A stretch of DNA of 9,916 bases from Bacteroidota bacterium (GTDB lineage Bacteria > Bacteroidota > Bacteroidia > Flavobacteriales > Flavobacteriaceae): NCBI GenBank assembly GCA_021793535.1, contig JAJYSO010000032.1:1-9916 (forward strand), read 5' to 3'. Within the stretch, counting starts at the first letter, position 1. Each line of letters starts with the position of its first letter. The notes under the pieces were generated by a model. It was given only the letters and a program-made list of their open reading frames with translations. It made no database searches and had not been told where the DNA came from. A program made the position numbers and the translations under genes. Positions 1 through 6,671 of this stretch are shown here, piece after piece.

Positions 1-629
1 TTCCGATCTATTTGCCCGAAGAACAACAGCAGGAGTTTAATGTCATGGTCAATAATTATCGGCAGGAATTGTATACGGAGGCTTATAAAGACATGATTAT
101 TGAGCATCAAATGGATACAGTTGTAACGCCTGAACAGTACGATAGTTATTTTCAAGAAAACAAGCAAAAGTACAAGCTCGATCGAGATATTGTGAAATTG
201 CGTTATATTCGGCTTCCGAAAGATTATAAGGAAGTTGATAAAATTAAAAAGATGCTGAAGCGATTTGATCAGGAGGATAAAGAAAACTTAGATATTCACA
301 CCTCCTTGTCAGATTTCTATTATCTCAACGACTCTTTATGGCTGGAGGCTAAGAATATGACTTCAATCTTGCACGCTCCCGAGCTCTCCTCGGATGATAA
401 GAATTACTTAAAAAAAGGTAATTTTTTGGAGTACAATGATTCGATAAGTTTATATTTGATTTTCATAAAAGACGTGCGCCTGAGAGATGAAGAAGCACCC
501 GAGAGTTTTTTAAAACCTCGTATCAAACGTATTATTTTAAATAAGCGAAAATTAGAGTTTGAAAAAAAATTAGAAAAAAGGATTTTAGATGATGCATTGG
601 AAAACAATAAATTTGAGACTTATAATTAA
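1..629 (+). CDS. Parvulin-related periplasmic folding protein, 3' part only
   Basis: This is the C-terminal ~209 codons of a gene that begins before the window. The frame is open to the left edge; the TTG at base 12 is internal, not a start. The visible protein is highly charged and rich in Lys, Asp and Glu, with no membrane segment. Near the left it has a helical stretch followed by 'TPEQYDSYFQENKQKYKL', which resembles the linker between the SurA N-domain and the rotamase domain in SurA/PpiC proteins. I do not see a well-conserved parvulin active site in the remainder, so it may be a chaperone-like, catalytically weak member. Its 3' end overlaps the start of the SurA-like gene by 41 bases, which suggests an operon and coupled translation. 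Assignment rests mainly on this context and on similarity to non-canonical parvulin lipoproteins that commonly precede surA in flavobacteria. The N-terminal signal is not visible. Confidence 0.65.
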   Translation, partial: PIYLPEEQQQEFNVMVNNYRQELYTEAYKDMIIEHQMDTVVTPEQYDSYFQENKQKYKLDRDIVKLRYIRLPKDYKEVDKIKKMLKRFDQEDKENLDIHTSLSDFYYLNDSLWLEAKNMTSILHAPELSSDDKNYLKKGNFLEYNDSISLYLIFIKDVRLRDEEAPESFLKPRIKRIILNKRKLEFEKKLEKRILDDALENNKFETYN

Positions 630-2109
630 GCATACCTTTTTCATTGGACTGTTCTTTACATTGGGTACTTTGGAAGCTCAAGTTTTCAACCCTGGGGAAC
701 CTACTTTGAACCAGAGCAATCAGTTTGAGAGAGACTCCGTTATTACCCCTACCGAACGAACGGTGACGGCTGTCCCTCAGGAATCTCCTTTGGACTCTTT
801 GGAAAAAACGGATTTTGATCGCTATAAAATAGATGGAGTAGTCGCTGTGGTGGGCAAATATCTTATTTTAAAAAGTGATATTGAAAAATTTAGAATAGAT
901 ATCGAAAGTAGATTTCCGGATAATGCGGATGTTAGCGACTGTGAAATCATCGGAAACATGATGGAAAATAAACTTTTTTCTCATGCTGCCCTTCAAGATA
1001 GCACCGTATATGGAATGGTGCAAGATGAGCAGTTGAGAAACCAAGTTGACCAACAATTGGCTCAATTAGAGCAACATATCGGCAGCATGGACAAGGTCTT
1101 AGAGTACTATAGGAAAGATTCTGAGAAGGAAATAAGGGATGAACTTTTTGAAGTAAATAAAGAGAATCAATTGGCTGAAGCTATGCAGCAAAAGATTGTC
1201 GACGATATTGAAATTACCCCCGAGGAGGTAAAAACATTTTTTGATGATATTCCAAAAGACGACCGCCCTAAGTTTAGCGATGAAGTGGAGCTATCTCAAA
1301 TTCTTATTGAGCCCAAAACACCGCAGAATGAGATCGATAAAGTGGTGGACCAGCTCAACCAGATCCGCGAGGATATTCTGGAGGGACGATCCAGTTTTGC
1401 TACAAAAGCGGTCTTGTATTCACAAGATGGAACCAGTGCAGAAGGGGGGAAGATGTCCATTACGCGAAAAGACCCTCTTGATAAAGACTTTAAAGAGATT
1501 GCCTTTAGCTTAAGAGAAGGAGAAATAAGCAAACCTTTTAAATCTTCCTTTGGCTATCATATTGTTCAAGTCGACCAAGTTTTGGGACAAAAAAGAAATA
1601 TTCGACACATTATTTTAATTCCTAAGGAAACGAACGAATCTTTACAAGCTGCAAAAGCAAAAGCCGATAGTATTCGCACCTTGATTGATGATGGTGAACT
1701 TACTTTTGCCCAAGCTGCCTTACGCTTTTCTGATGATGAAGAGACCCGAGGAGATGGAGGGAGATTGATCAATCCTAGAACGGGAGATAGTCGTTTTGAG
1801 ATGACCAGTATTGATCCTACAATGTATAATGAAGTGAAGCGTTTAAAAACCGGTGAAGTTTCAAAGCCTCTTATAGACCAAACAAGAACCGGTAGAAAAT
1901 ACTATAAATTAATTACCGTTACGGGATTTTATCCGGAGCATATTGCTGATTATGCCAAGGATTATACCAAGATTATGGATCTGGCTTTGCAAAATAAGCA
2001 GATAAAAGCCATAGAGAAATGGAGGAAAGAGGAGATTGATGAAACTTTTGTAAAGATTAGTAAGGAATATACCAGCTGTGAGTTTGATGAAAATTGGTTG
2101 AAAAAATAA
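589..2109 (+). CDS. surA: SurA-like periplasmic chaperone / peptidyl-prolyl isomerase
   Basis: Predicted periplasmic chaperone and prolyl isomerase that escorts outer-membrane proteins to the BAM machinery. The protein has 506 residues. A signal peptide covers roughly residues 1-31 (hydrophobic HTFFIGLFFTLG, cleavage near LEAQ). A polar low-complexity linker follows (about 32-78). The SurA N-terminal chaperone domain starts at 'KIDGVVAVVGKYLILKSDIEK' (about 80-205). Two parvulin rotamase domains follow, at about 233-328 ('GGKMSITRKDPLDKDFKEIAFSL', 'FGYHIVQV') and 337-445 ('RHIILIPK', 'GDGGRLINPRTGD'). A basic C-terminal helix ends in NWLKK. It is longer than E. coli SurA (428 residues), partly because of the N-terminal linker. 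The start is uncertain: tandem ATGs at 589 and 592 follow an AAGGA-like site within the upstream gene, and TTG 613 is also possible. The moxR-like gene begins 4 bases after the stop, so the two are probably cotranscribed. Confidence 0.9.
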   Translation: MMHWKTINLRLIIKHTFFIGLFFTLGTLEAQVFNPGEPTLNQSNQFERDSVITPTERTVTAVPQESPLDSLEKTDFDRYKIDGVVAVVGKYLILKSDIEKFRIDIESRFPDNADVSDCEIIGNMMENKLFSHAALQDSTVYGMVQDEQLRNQVDQQLAQLEQHIGSMDKVLEYYRKDSEKEIRDELFEVNKENQLAEAMQQKIVDDIEITPEEVKTFFDDIPKDDRPKFSDEVELSQILIEPKTPQNEIDKVVDQLNQIREDILEGRSSFATKAVLYSQDGTSAEGGKMSITRKDPLDKDFKEIAFSLREGEISKPFKSSFGYHIVQVDQVLGQKRNIRHIILIPKETNESLQAAKAKADSIRTLIDDGELTFAQAALRFSDDEETRGDGGRLINPRTGDSRFEMTSIDPTMYNEVKRLKTGEVSKPLIDQTRTGRKYYKLITVTGFYPEHIADYAKDYTKIMDLALQNKQIKAIEKWRKEEIDETFVKISKEYTSCEFDENWLKK

Positions 2110-2113
2110 AACA

Positions 2114-3067
2114 ATGTCAGACGTTAAAGCAGTGGATGAGCTCTTAGAGAAGTACGATCTGACTTGTCGTGAGATTGCTAAAGTGATTGTTGGACAAGAT
2201 CAGGTTATTAAACAGCTTTTAATCACTATTTTTTCCGGCGGGCATGCCTTGCTGATCGGTGTCCCTGGCCTAGCTAAAACATTGACCATCCATACTGTAG
2301 CAAGAGTAATGGGATTGGATTTTAAACGTATTCAGTTTACACCGGATCTGATGCCGAGTGATATTTTGGGAGCTGAAATACTGGATGAAAACCGAAACCT
2401 CAGATTTATTAAAGGCCCTGTTTTTGCCAATCTTGTCCTGGACGATGAGATCAACAGGACGCCTCCTAAGACGCAAGCCGCCTTATTAGAAGCTATGCAA
2501 GAAAAAGCAGTGACAATTTCTGGAGAGCGGTATCCGCTGGCAGCACCTTATTTTGTTTTAGCAACACAAAATCCGATCGAGCAAGAAGGAACTTATCCTT
2601 TGCCCGAGGCCCAGTTGGATCGTTTTATGTTTTCCATTTTATTGAGCTACCCTTCCTTTGAAGAGGAGATCGAAGTTGTGAAAAATACTACCTCTACACA
2701 TTCCCCCGAGATTGATTCTCTTTTTACAGCAAGTGACATCTTGAAGATTCAAGAGTTGGTTCGAAAAGTTCCTGTATCTGATCATGTGGTCCGTTATGCC
2801 GTACGCCTAACCTCTAAAACAAGACCAGACAGTACCTATGCGACCGATTTTGTAAAGGAATATATCGATTGGGGAGCAGGGCCCAGAGCTTCTCAAAATT
2901 TGATATTGGCAGCCAAAACACATGCTATTTTAAACGGGAAATACTCCCCTGACATCGAGGATATTAAAGCAGTGGCTACAGGTATTTTGCGACATCGTAT
3001 CATTAAAAATTACAAGGCGGAAGCGGAGGGATATACGGTAGAATCTATTATCCAAGCCCTCTTTTAG
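2114..3067 (+). CDS. MoxR-family AAA+ ATPase
   Basis: Cytoplasmic MoxR-type AAA+ ATPase of 317 residues, the usual length for the family. Such ATPases are thought to act as chaperones that mature or insert metal cofactors into partner proteins, often VWA-domain proteins. The visible motifs are Walker A GVPGLAKT (49-56), the pore-side segment 'FTPDLMPSDILG' (75-86), Walker B ending in D111-E112 followed by INRTPPKTQAALLEAMQE, sensor 1 'LATQNP' (149-154), 'EGTYPLPEAQLDRFMF' (158-173), and the sensor 2 region 'GAGPRASQNLI' (255-265). Walker B reads LVLDDEINR where many relatives have ..LADEINR; the catalytic DE pair is intact. It starts 4 bases after surA. The usual partners (DUF58, BatA/BatB VWA proteins) are not next to it: a phosphoesterase gene follows. 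Its link to periplasmic folding is inferred from position only. Confidence 0.92.
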   Translation: MSDVKAVDELLEKYDLTCREIAKVIVGQDQVIKQLLITIFSGGHALLIGVPGLAKTLTIHTVARVMGLDFKRIQFTPDLMPSDILGAEILDENRNLRFIKGPVFANLVLDDEINRTPPKTQAALLEAMQEKAVTISGERYPLAAPYFVLATQNPIEQEGTYPLPEAQLDRFMFSILLSYPSFEEEIEVVKNTTSTHSPEIDSLFTASDILKIQELVRKVPVSDHVVRYAVRLTSKTRPDSTYATDFVKEYIDWGAGPRASQNLILAAKTHAILNGKYSPDIEDIKAVATGILRHRIIKNYKAEAEGYTVESIIQALF

Positions 3068-3084
3068 CCCATACCCTTATACCT

Positions 3085-3104
3085 TCCCCTGCGTGCTTGG
3101 GGGA
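3085..3104 (+). other. Weak hairpin in the moxR-phosphoesterase spacer
   Basis: In the 51-base gap after the ATPase stop, TCCCCT (3085-3090) can pair with GGGGGA (3099-3104), giving a 6-bp stem with one G-U pair and an 8-base loop. No T-run follows, so this is not a convincing intrinsic terminator. It could attenuate read-through or be chance. Confidence 0.25.
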
Positions 3105-3118
3105 TAAAGTCATTTTCC

Positions 3119-3610
3119 ATGAAAAGAATTCTTTTACTCAGTGATACCCATGGTTATATTGATGAGCGTATTTTGGAATGGGCAAAACAGGCCGATGAGG
3201 TATGGCATGCTGGCGATATTGGAAACATTGAAGTAGCCGATAAGCTTGAAAAGCAAGGTCTTTTTAGGGCCGTTTACGGGAATATAGATGGCAATACGAT
3301 AAGGCAAACCTATCCACTAGACAATCGTTTTATGTGCGAAGAAGTATCGGTTTGGATAACGCATATCGGGGGGTATCCGGGGCGTTATAATGCCCGAGTT
3401 AAGCATTTGCTCTATAATGACCCACCCAAACTTTTTATAACCGGTCATTCTCATATTTTAAAAGTGATGAATGATCAGCGGCTGCATATGTTACACATGA
3501 ACCCAGGGGCGATAGGCAAACAGGGGTTTCATAGAAAAAGGACAATGTTGAGATTTGTTATAGAAGGGAAGGAAATAAAGAATTTGGAGATTATAGAATA
3601 TGAACGATAG
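3119..3610 (+). CDS. YfcE/MJ0936-type metallophosphoesterase
   Basis: Small cytoplasmic calcineurin-like phosphoesterase of 163 residues, typical for the YfcE/MJ0936 group. These are two-metal phosphodiesterases, usually dependent on Mn or Ni; the physiological substrate is generally unknown. All five metal-binding blocks are visible: D9 and H11 in LLSDTHG, D33 in HAGDIGN, N55 in VYGNIDGN (with D57), H82 in WITHIGGYPG, and H110/H112 in ITGHSHILKV. The C-terminal 'LHMNPGAIGKQGFH' completes the fold. No signal peptide or membrane segment is present. It lies 51 bases after the ATPase gene on the same strand. It may be the last gene of that operon or have its own weak promoter; I see no clear ribosome-binding site, which is normal for Bacteroidota. 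Family is certain from the motifs, substrate is not. Confidence 0.92.
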   Translation: MKRILLLSDTHGYIDERILEWAKQADEVWHAGDIGNIEVADKLEKQGLFRAVYGNIDGNTIRQTYPLDNRFMCEEVSVWITHIGGYPGRYNARVKHLLYNDPPKLFITGHSHILKVMNDQRLHMLHMNPGAIGKQGFHRKRTMLRFVIEGKEIKNLEIIEYER

Positions 3611-3622
3611 CTTATACTCTTT

Positions 3623-3657
3623 TTGAATTCTCTTTCCAGCAATTAATTGTAAATTTG
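3623..3657 (+). promoter_or_regulatory. Candidate prfA promoter (Bacteroidota type)
   Basis: TAAATTTG at 3650-3657 is an exact match to the Bacteroidota -7 consensus TAnnTTTG. A TTG at 3623-3625 could be the -33 element, but the 24-base gap to the TA is slightly longer than usual. A start site near 3664 would give a leader of only about 10 bases before the prfA ATG at 3675. Confidence 0.45.
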
Positions 3658-3674
3658 CAATCTAAATTGGGATT

Positions 3675-4751
3675 ATGTTAGATAAATTGAATTTGATAAA
3701 ACAGCGTTTTGATGAAATAAATGATCTGATCATCCAACCCGAGGTGATTGCAGACCAGAAGCGCTATGTCAAACTCACAAAGGAATATAAGGAACTCAAA
3801 GAGCTAATGACAGAGCGCAAGAAGTATATTGAGTTGACACAAAATATTGAGGAGGCTCATGAACTCCTTGAAGGGGGTGATGACCAGGAAATGATTGAGA
3901 TGGCCAAGATTCAGCTTTCTGAAGCAGAGGAAGAGTTGCCAAAGCTTGAGGAGAAAATTAGAATGATGTTAATTCCCAAGGACCCGGAAGATGAAAAAAA
4001 TGCTGTGGTGGAAGTGCGTGCTGGTACCGGGGGAGATGAAGCCAGTATTTTTGCCGGAGATATTTTTAAAATGCTTAGTCGGTATTGTGAACATCGAGGC
4101 TGGAAGGTAGATATCGTGGATTTTAATGAAGGAACAAATGGGGGGTTTAAAGAGATCCAATTTGAAGTTTCGGGGGATGAAGTATACGGAAGCTTAAAAT
4201 ATGAAGCGGGTGTACATCGGGTACAGCGTGTTCCCCAAACCGAGACACAAGGTCGGGTACACACCAGTGCTGCTTCCGTTATGGTTTTTCCTGAAGCAGA
4301 GGAGTTCGACATCGAAATTGATCCCAAGGATGTTCGGATCGATTACTTCTGCTCTTCTGGACCTGGAGGGCAATCCGTCAATACGACATACTCCGCCGTG
4401 CGGCTGACCCATGAACCTACAGGATTAGTAGCGCAATGTCAAGATCAGAAATCTCAACATAAAAATAAAGAAAAAGCGTTTAAGGTGCTGCGTTCTAGAC
4501 TGTATGATTTGGAATTAGCCAAAAAGCAGGCAGAAGATGCTGAAAAACGTGGATCCATGGTACGTACAGGAGATCGCAGTGAAAAAATACGGACCTATAA
4601 CTACCCTCAAGGTCGTGTTACCGACCATCGAATTAACTTGAGTGTGTATGATTTATCTGGAGTTATGGATGGTGACATTCAAAAATTTATCGATGAACTC
4701 AAATTAGTTGAGAATACGGAAAAATTAAAATCTTTTTCTGATTTACTCTAG
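3675..4751 (+). CDS. prfA: Peptide chain release factor 1 (RF1)
   Basis: Class I release factor that recognises UAA and UAG in the ribosomal A site and triggers hydrolysis of peptidyl-tRNA. The protein has 358 residues, normal for RF1. The N-terminal helical coiled-coil domain spans about 1-100. The stop-codon-reading tripeptide of the PxT type is P187-Q188-T189 in 'RVPQTETQGRVHTSA'; RF2 would have SPF there. The catalytic GGQ is at 231-233 in 'SSGPGGQSVNTTYSAVRLTH', and its Gln is the expected target of PrmC methylation. 'RSEKIRTYNYPQGRVTDHR' (301-319) is the conserved domain 4 segment. The start ATG lies just after a TAnnTTTG element. The gene itself ends in TAG, a codon read by RF1 but not RF2. 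No prmC/hemK or hemA neighbour is present, unlike in enterobacteria. Confidence 0.98.
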   Translation: MLDKLNLIKQRFDEINDLIIQPEVIADQKRYVKLTKEYKELKELMTERKKYIELTQNIEEAHELLEGGDDQEMIEMAKIQLSEAEEELPKLEEKIRMMLIPKDPEDEKNAVVEVRAGTGGDEASIFAGDIFKMLSRYCEHRGWKVDIVDFNEGTNGGFKEIQFEVSGDEVYGSLKYEAGVHRVQRVPQTETQGRVHTSAASVMVFPEAEEFDIEIDPKDVRIDYFCSSGPGGQSVNTTYSAVRLTHEPTGLVAQCQDQKSQHKNKEKAFKVLRSRLYDLELAKKQAEDAEKRGSMVRTGDRSEKIRTYNYPQGRVTDHRINLSVYDLSGVMDGDIQKFIDELKLVENTEKLKSFSDLL

Positions 4752-4830
4752 TGATTGAATCGGTTTTTATGATGGGAAGGGTAAATAGGTCTAGGGAGAC
4801 GGATACTTCTATTTTTTATGCCGCCGTTCC

Positions 4831-4859
4831 AGAACGCGATCTGTTGGGGTTCTTTTTTT
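4831..4859 (+). terminator. Possible weak prfA terminator
   Basis: AGAAC (4831-4835) can pair with GTTCT (4849-4853) and the pair leads directly into a run of seven T (4853-4859), about 80 bases after the prfA stop. The stem is only 5 bp with a 13-base loop, so the call rests mostly on the T-run. Confidence 0.3.
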
Positions 4860-5170
4860 GATTTTTCAGACCTTTGGACACAACGTTCCCATAACCTTTT
4901 GCATCCTGTTGTCGTTATGCTGTCCTTTCCAGCGTGTCGGCCGATATTTGTCTGCCCATCTCCAGTGCAGCATTCCCCGTATGGATATCGAAGAATTCTT
5001 ATAATACCATGGTCTTTTGGATACGCGTTCTTTCCTTTTGAAGTTTGAAGCACATTCACTCTCCCATTCTGGTTTTCGAGAAAAAGGGCGATTATCAGGT
5101 ACTTTTTTTCTCCCGTTAAGAATCACGGAAAGATAAAAAGGAAAATGCTTCACTGTGTTTATGGTAATGA

Positions 5171-5200
5171 GAGATGACTCCATTAATCTTTAGTCATCTC
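5171..5200. repeat. Perfect 9-bp inverted repeat downstream of the lipoprotein gene
   Basis: GAGATGACT (5171-5179) and AGTCATCTC (5192-5200) are exact reverse complements separated by 12 bases. The hairpin lies about 50 bases past the stop codon of the - strand lipoprotein gene, a position suited to a terminator or mRNA 3'-end stabiliser. No T-run follows on either strand, so a classic intrinsic terminator is unlikely. Confidence 0.4.
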
Positions 5201-5249
5201 CGCTTACATAAGAAAAGGAGATCCATTCCGCTTCCGGGTCAAAAATGGT

Positions 5250-6191
5250 CTATTTTACATTCGGATCAAGATAATCCGGCCTTCCACTGTTATCGGTGTC
5301 GGGAAACTCAATATCATCAGGAGTAAGCCAATCTTTATTGGTGTCGTGAATGATGATTTCTTTTCGTGTAGGTGTTCCATCTCCATCATCATCGGCATCT
5401 AAATAGTTGGGCACTCCATTTTTATCAGTATCATCATCGTCCAACACTCTGTTGTCATTGAGGTCTTCCATGTAGGAAGGAATTCCGTCTCCGTCATGAT
5501 CCATCTGAATGGCCTTAACCAAGTTAAAGGATAAGACAAAGGGCTCATAAGGCATTAAAAGAGTGGTCATTGGGGGATTGTTGAAAAAGGCCAATCCGGA
5601 GGGAACAAAAACAGCACCAATTCCAAAATCCCCATCATAATCGATAGTTCCATCTGGGTTTTCCGTGAAATCAGTGCCCCCATGAAATTCTGTAAGGGCC
5701 GCAATGACACCTTTGGTAGTTGCAAACTCTTCATTGGATTGGGGAAGATCAACCACTACTGGGGTTCGATTGTCTCTAAGGAGCGCACCTCCTTCGAGAG
5801 ACTCTACCCTATAGGTTAGGGCAACTTTATCTGCAAAAGTTGGCTTGTATTCCTCCTCATTTCCTTTTTCGACCATCAAGTAGTAGACGGTATATTCCAC
5901 GTCGTTTTGCGTAACGACCTTTTTCTTCAAATTATCTTGTTCGATCAAAGGTGTTTTATTTGCATTATCTCCAGAGAGGGTATCAAACACAACGCGCTTG
6001 AAGTTGGAATGACTCCCATCTTCTTTGATACTGTAGAAGTGTGTTTTTAAGTAACTTTCGATTTGGTCTATGTTTTCAGTATAAACTTCGGCTTCATCCC
6101 GAGGAGGCTCATAGCCTCTGAAACTGTTGTCTTGACCACAAGAAAGAAGGCCCAAAAAGAGTGTAAAACAAATATATTTACTGACTTTCAT
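5250..6191 (-). CDS. FKBP-like lipoprotein with Asp-rich calcium-type repeats
   Basis: Predicted cell-envelope lipoprotein of 313 residues. The ATG at 6191 is chosen because it gives a compact signal peptide, MKVSKYICFTLFLGLLSC, with lipobox LLSC and lipidated Cys18; a start at 6254 would place 21 unrelated residues ahead of it. A conserved flavobacterial N-terminal block (about 30-115) precedes an FKBP-type prolyl isomerase-like domain (about 119-228), recognisable by 'DKVALTYRVESLEGG', 'GIGAVFVPSGLAFF' and 'PFVLSFNLVKA'. The canonical YTG and aromatic pocket residues look altered, so catalysis is uncertain. The tail (231-309) has repeated acidic loops such as DHDGDGIPSY, DTDKNGVPNYLD, DADDDGDG and DTDNSGRPDYLD, typical of calcium-binding thrombospondin type 3/EF-hand-like repeats. 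The likely role is folding or scaffolding of envelope proteins. The gene is divergent from the S4 gene. Confidence 0.85.
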   Translation of the reverse strand: MKVSKYICFTLFLGLLSCGQDNSFRGYEPPRDEAEVYTENIDQIESYLKTHFYSIKEDGSHSNFKRVVFDTLSGDNANKTPLIEQDNLKKKVVTQNDVEYTVYYLMVEKGNEEEYKPTFADKVALTYRVESLEGGALLRDNRTPVVVDLPQSNEEFATTKGVIAALTEFHGGTDFTENPDGTIDYDGDFGIGAVFVPSGLAFFNNPPMTTLLMPYEPFVLSFNLVKAIQMDHDGDGIPSYMEDLNDNRVLDDDDTDKNGVPNYLDADDDGDGTPTRKEIIIHDTNKDWLTPDDIEFPDTDNSGRPDYLDPNVK

Positions 6192-6233
6192 CTTATTTTT
6201 TGGTTTAAGTCCGCAAGATACAATTTTCGTTCT

Positions 6234-6257
6234 ATTTTGCTTATTTTTAAGCAAAAT
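6234..6257. promoter_or_regulatory. Perfect inverted repeat between divergent genes, with -7-like elements
   Basis: ATTTTGCTTA (6234-6243) and its exact reverse complement (6248-6257) are separated by four T. The palindrome sits in the 73-base gap between the divergent lipoprotein (ATG at 6191, -) and S4 (ATG at 6265, +) genes. Its flanks contain TAATTTTG on the - strand (6259-6252, exact TAnnTTTG) and TATTTTG on the + strand (6233-6239, one base short). It could therefore be an operator over facing promoters or a hairpin in the S4 leader. No good -33 TTG is visible for either promoter. Confidence 0.45.
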
Positions 6258-6264
6258 TATAGGA

Positions 6265-6651
6265 ATGAGAGTCGATAAATTCTTGTGGTGCGTACGTTAT
6301 TTTAAGACGAGGAGTTTAGCCACAAAGGCCTGTGCAGGGGGACATGTAAAAATTAACGGTTTGGAAGCTAAGCCTTCTCGACACGTTTTTATCAATGATG
6401 AAATCAATTTAAAGAGGAAGCAAATCACTCACACCCTAAAGGTAGTGGATTTACCAAAATCCAGACAGGGAGCAAAATGGGTGGGGCTGTATGTCGTTGA
6501 CATCACTCCTGATCACGAGCTCAAGAAGAATGAACTGTTAAAGTATGAAGGACGAAAAAAAGGAGCCGGGCGCCCCACTAAAAAAGAAAGACGGGATTTG
6601 GAGGACTGGTACGAGGAAAAACTGGATGATTGGTTTGAAGAAGATGATTAA
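6265..6651 (+). CDS. S4-domain RNA-binding protein, Hsp15 (HslR)-like
   Basis: Cytoplasmic RNA-binding protein of 128 residues. The S4 fold covers about 1-62: 'MRVDKFLWCVRYFKTRSLAT', 'GHVKINGLEAKPSRHV' and 'DEINLKR'. Spacing and sequence follow the Hsp15 family, which in E. coli binds 50S subunits stalled with a nascent chain after heat shock and helps recycle them. The C-terminal part is basic and then acidic: 'GRKKGAGRPTKKERRDLEDW' at about 95-114, then a Glu/Asp-rich end (EEKLDDWFEEDD). That layout fits an rRNA-binding tail. The start ATG follows an AGG only 2 bases upstream, so no classical ribosome-binding site. Its gene converges on the DUF1266 gene with 30 bases between the stops. Function is by family only; other S4 proteins with rRNA or tRNA targets are possible. 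Confidence 0.88.
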   Translation: MRVDKFLWCVRYFKTRSLATKACAGGHVKINGLEAKPSRHVFINDEINLKRKQITHTLKVVDLPKSRQGAKWVGLYVVDITPDHELKKNELLKYEGRKKGAGRPTKKERRDLEDWYEEKLDDWFEEDD

Positions 6652-6671
6652 ATGCAGAAGTTCTAGAGTAG

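Larger units (their letters stand above)
4752..5249. other. 498-base stretch with no assignable gene
   Basis: This lies between prfA (+) and the FKBP-like lipoprotein (-), whose 3' ends converge here. It holds two overlapping open frames of about 100 codons on the - strand (5183-4866 and 5059-4748) and one of 76 codons on the + strand (4818-5048). None has a signal peptide, a recognisable motif, or a convincing start. The - strand frames are Arg/Lys/Trp/Cys-rich and run through two T7 tracts (4853-4859, 5103-5109), places prone to slippage. Part of it is GC-rich for this genome: 34 of 60 bases in 4921-4980, against 24 of 60 in a typical prfA stretch (4141-4200). There are several short palindromes, e.g. 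AAGAATTCTT at 4991-5000. I cannot decide between a decayed gene and a non-coding or structured RNA region. Confidence 0.5.

Noticed and set aside
3911..4412. Open frames on the - strand (and 4201-4407 on +) inside prfA
   Set aside because: They lie fully inside a certain release factor gene, have no motifs, and are shadows of its codon use.
3675..4751. Programmed frameshift in the release factor gene
   Set aside because: That is a feature of RF2 (prfB); this frame is continuous and carries the PxT motif of RF1.
4818..5048. 76-codon + strand open frame in the prfA-lipoprotein gap
   Set aside because: Pro/Phe/Cys-rich composition, no ribosome-binding site and no motif; most likely the antisense of the - strand frames or chance.
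4820..5060. tRNA or other structural RNA gene in the gap
   Set aside because: No T-loop GGTTCRA-type box and no cloverleaf could be built; short palindromes alone are not enough.
6192..6254. Upstream start for the FKBP lipoprotein at 6254
   Set aside because: It adds 21 residues before a clean lipoprotein signal peptide and would cross the palindrome and -7 elements; the start at 6191 fits the lipobox.
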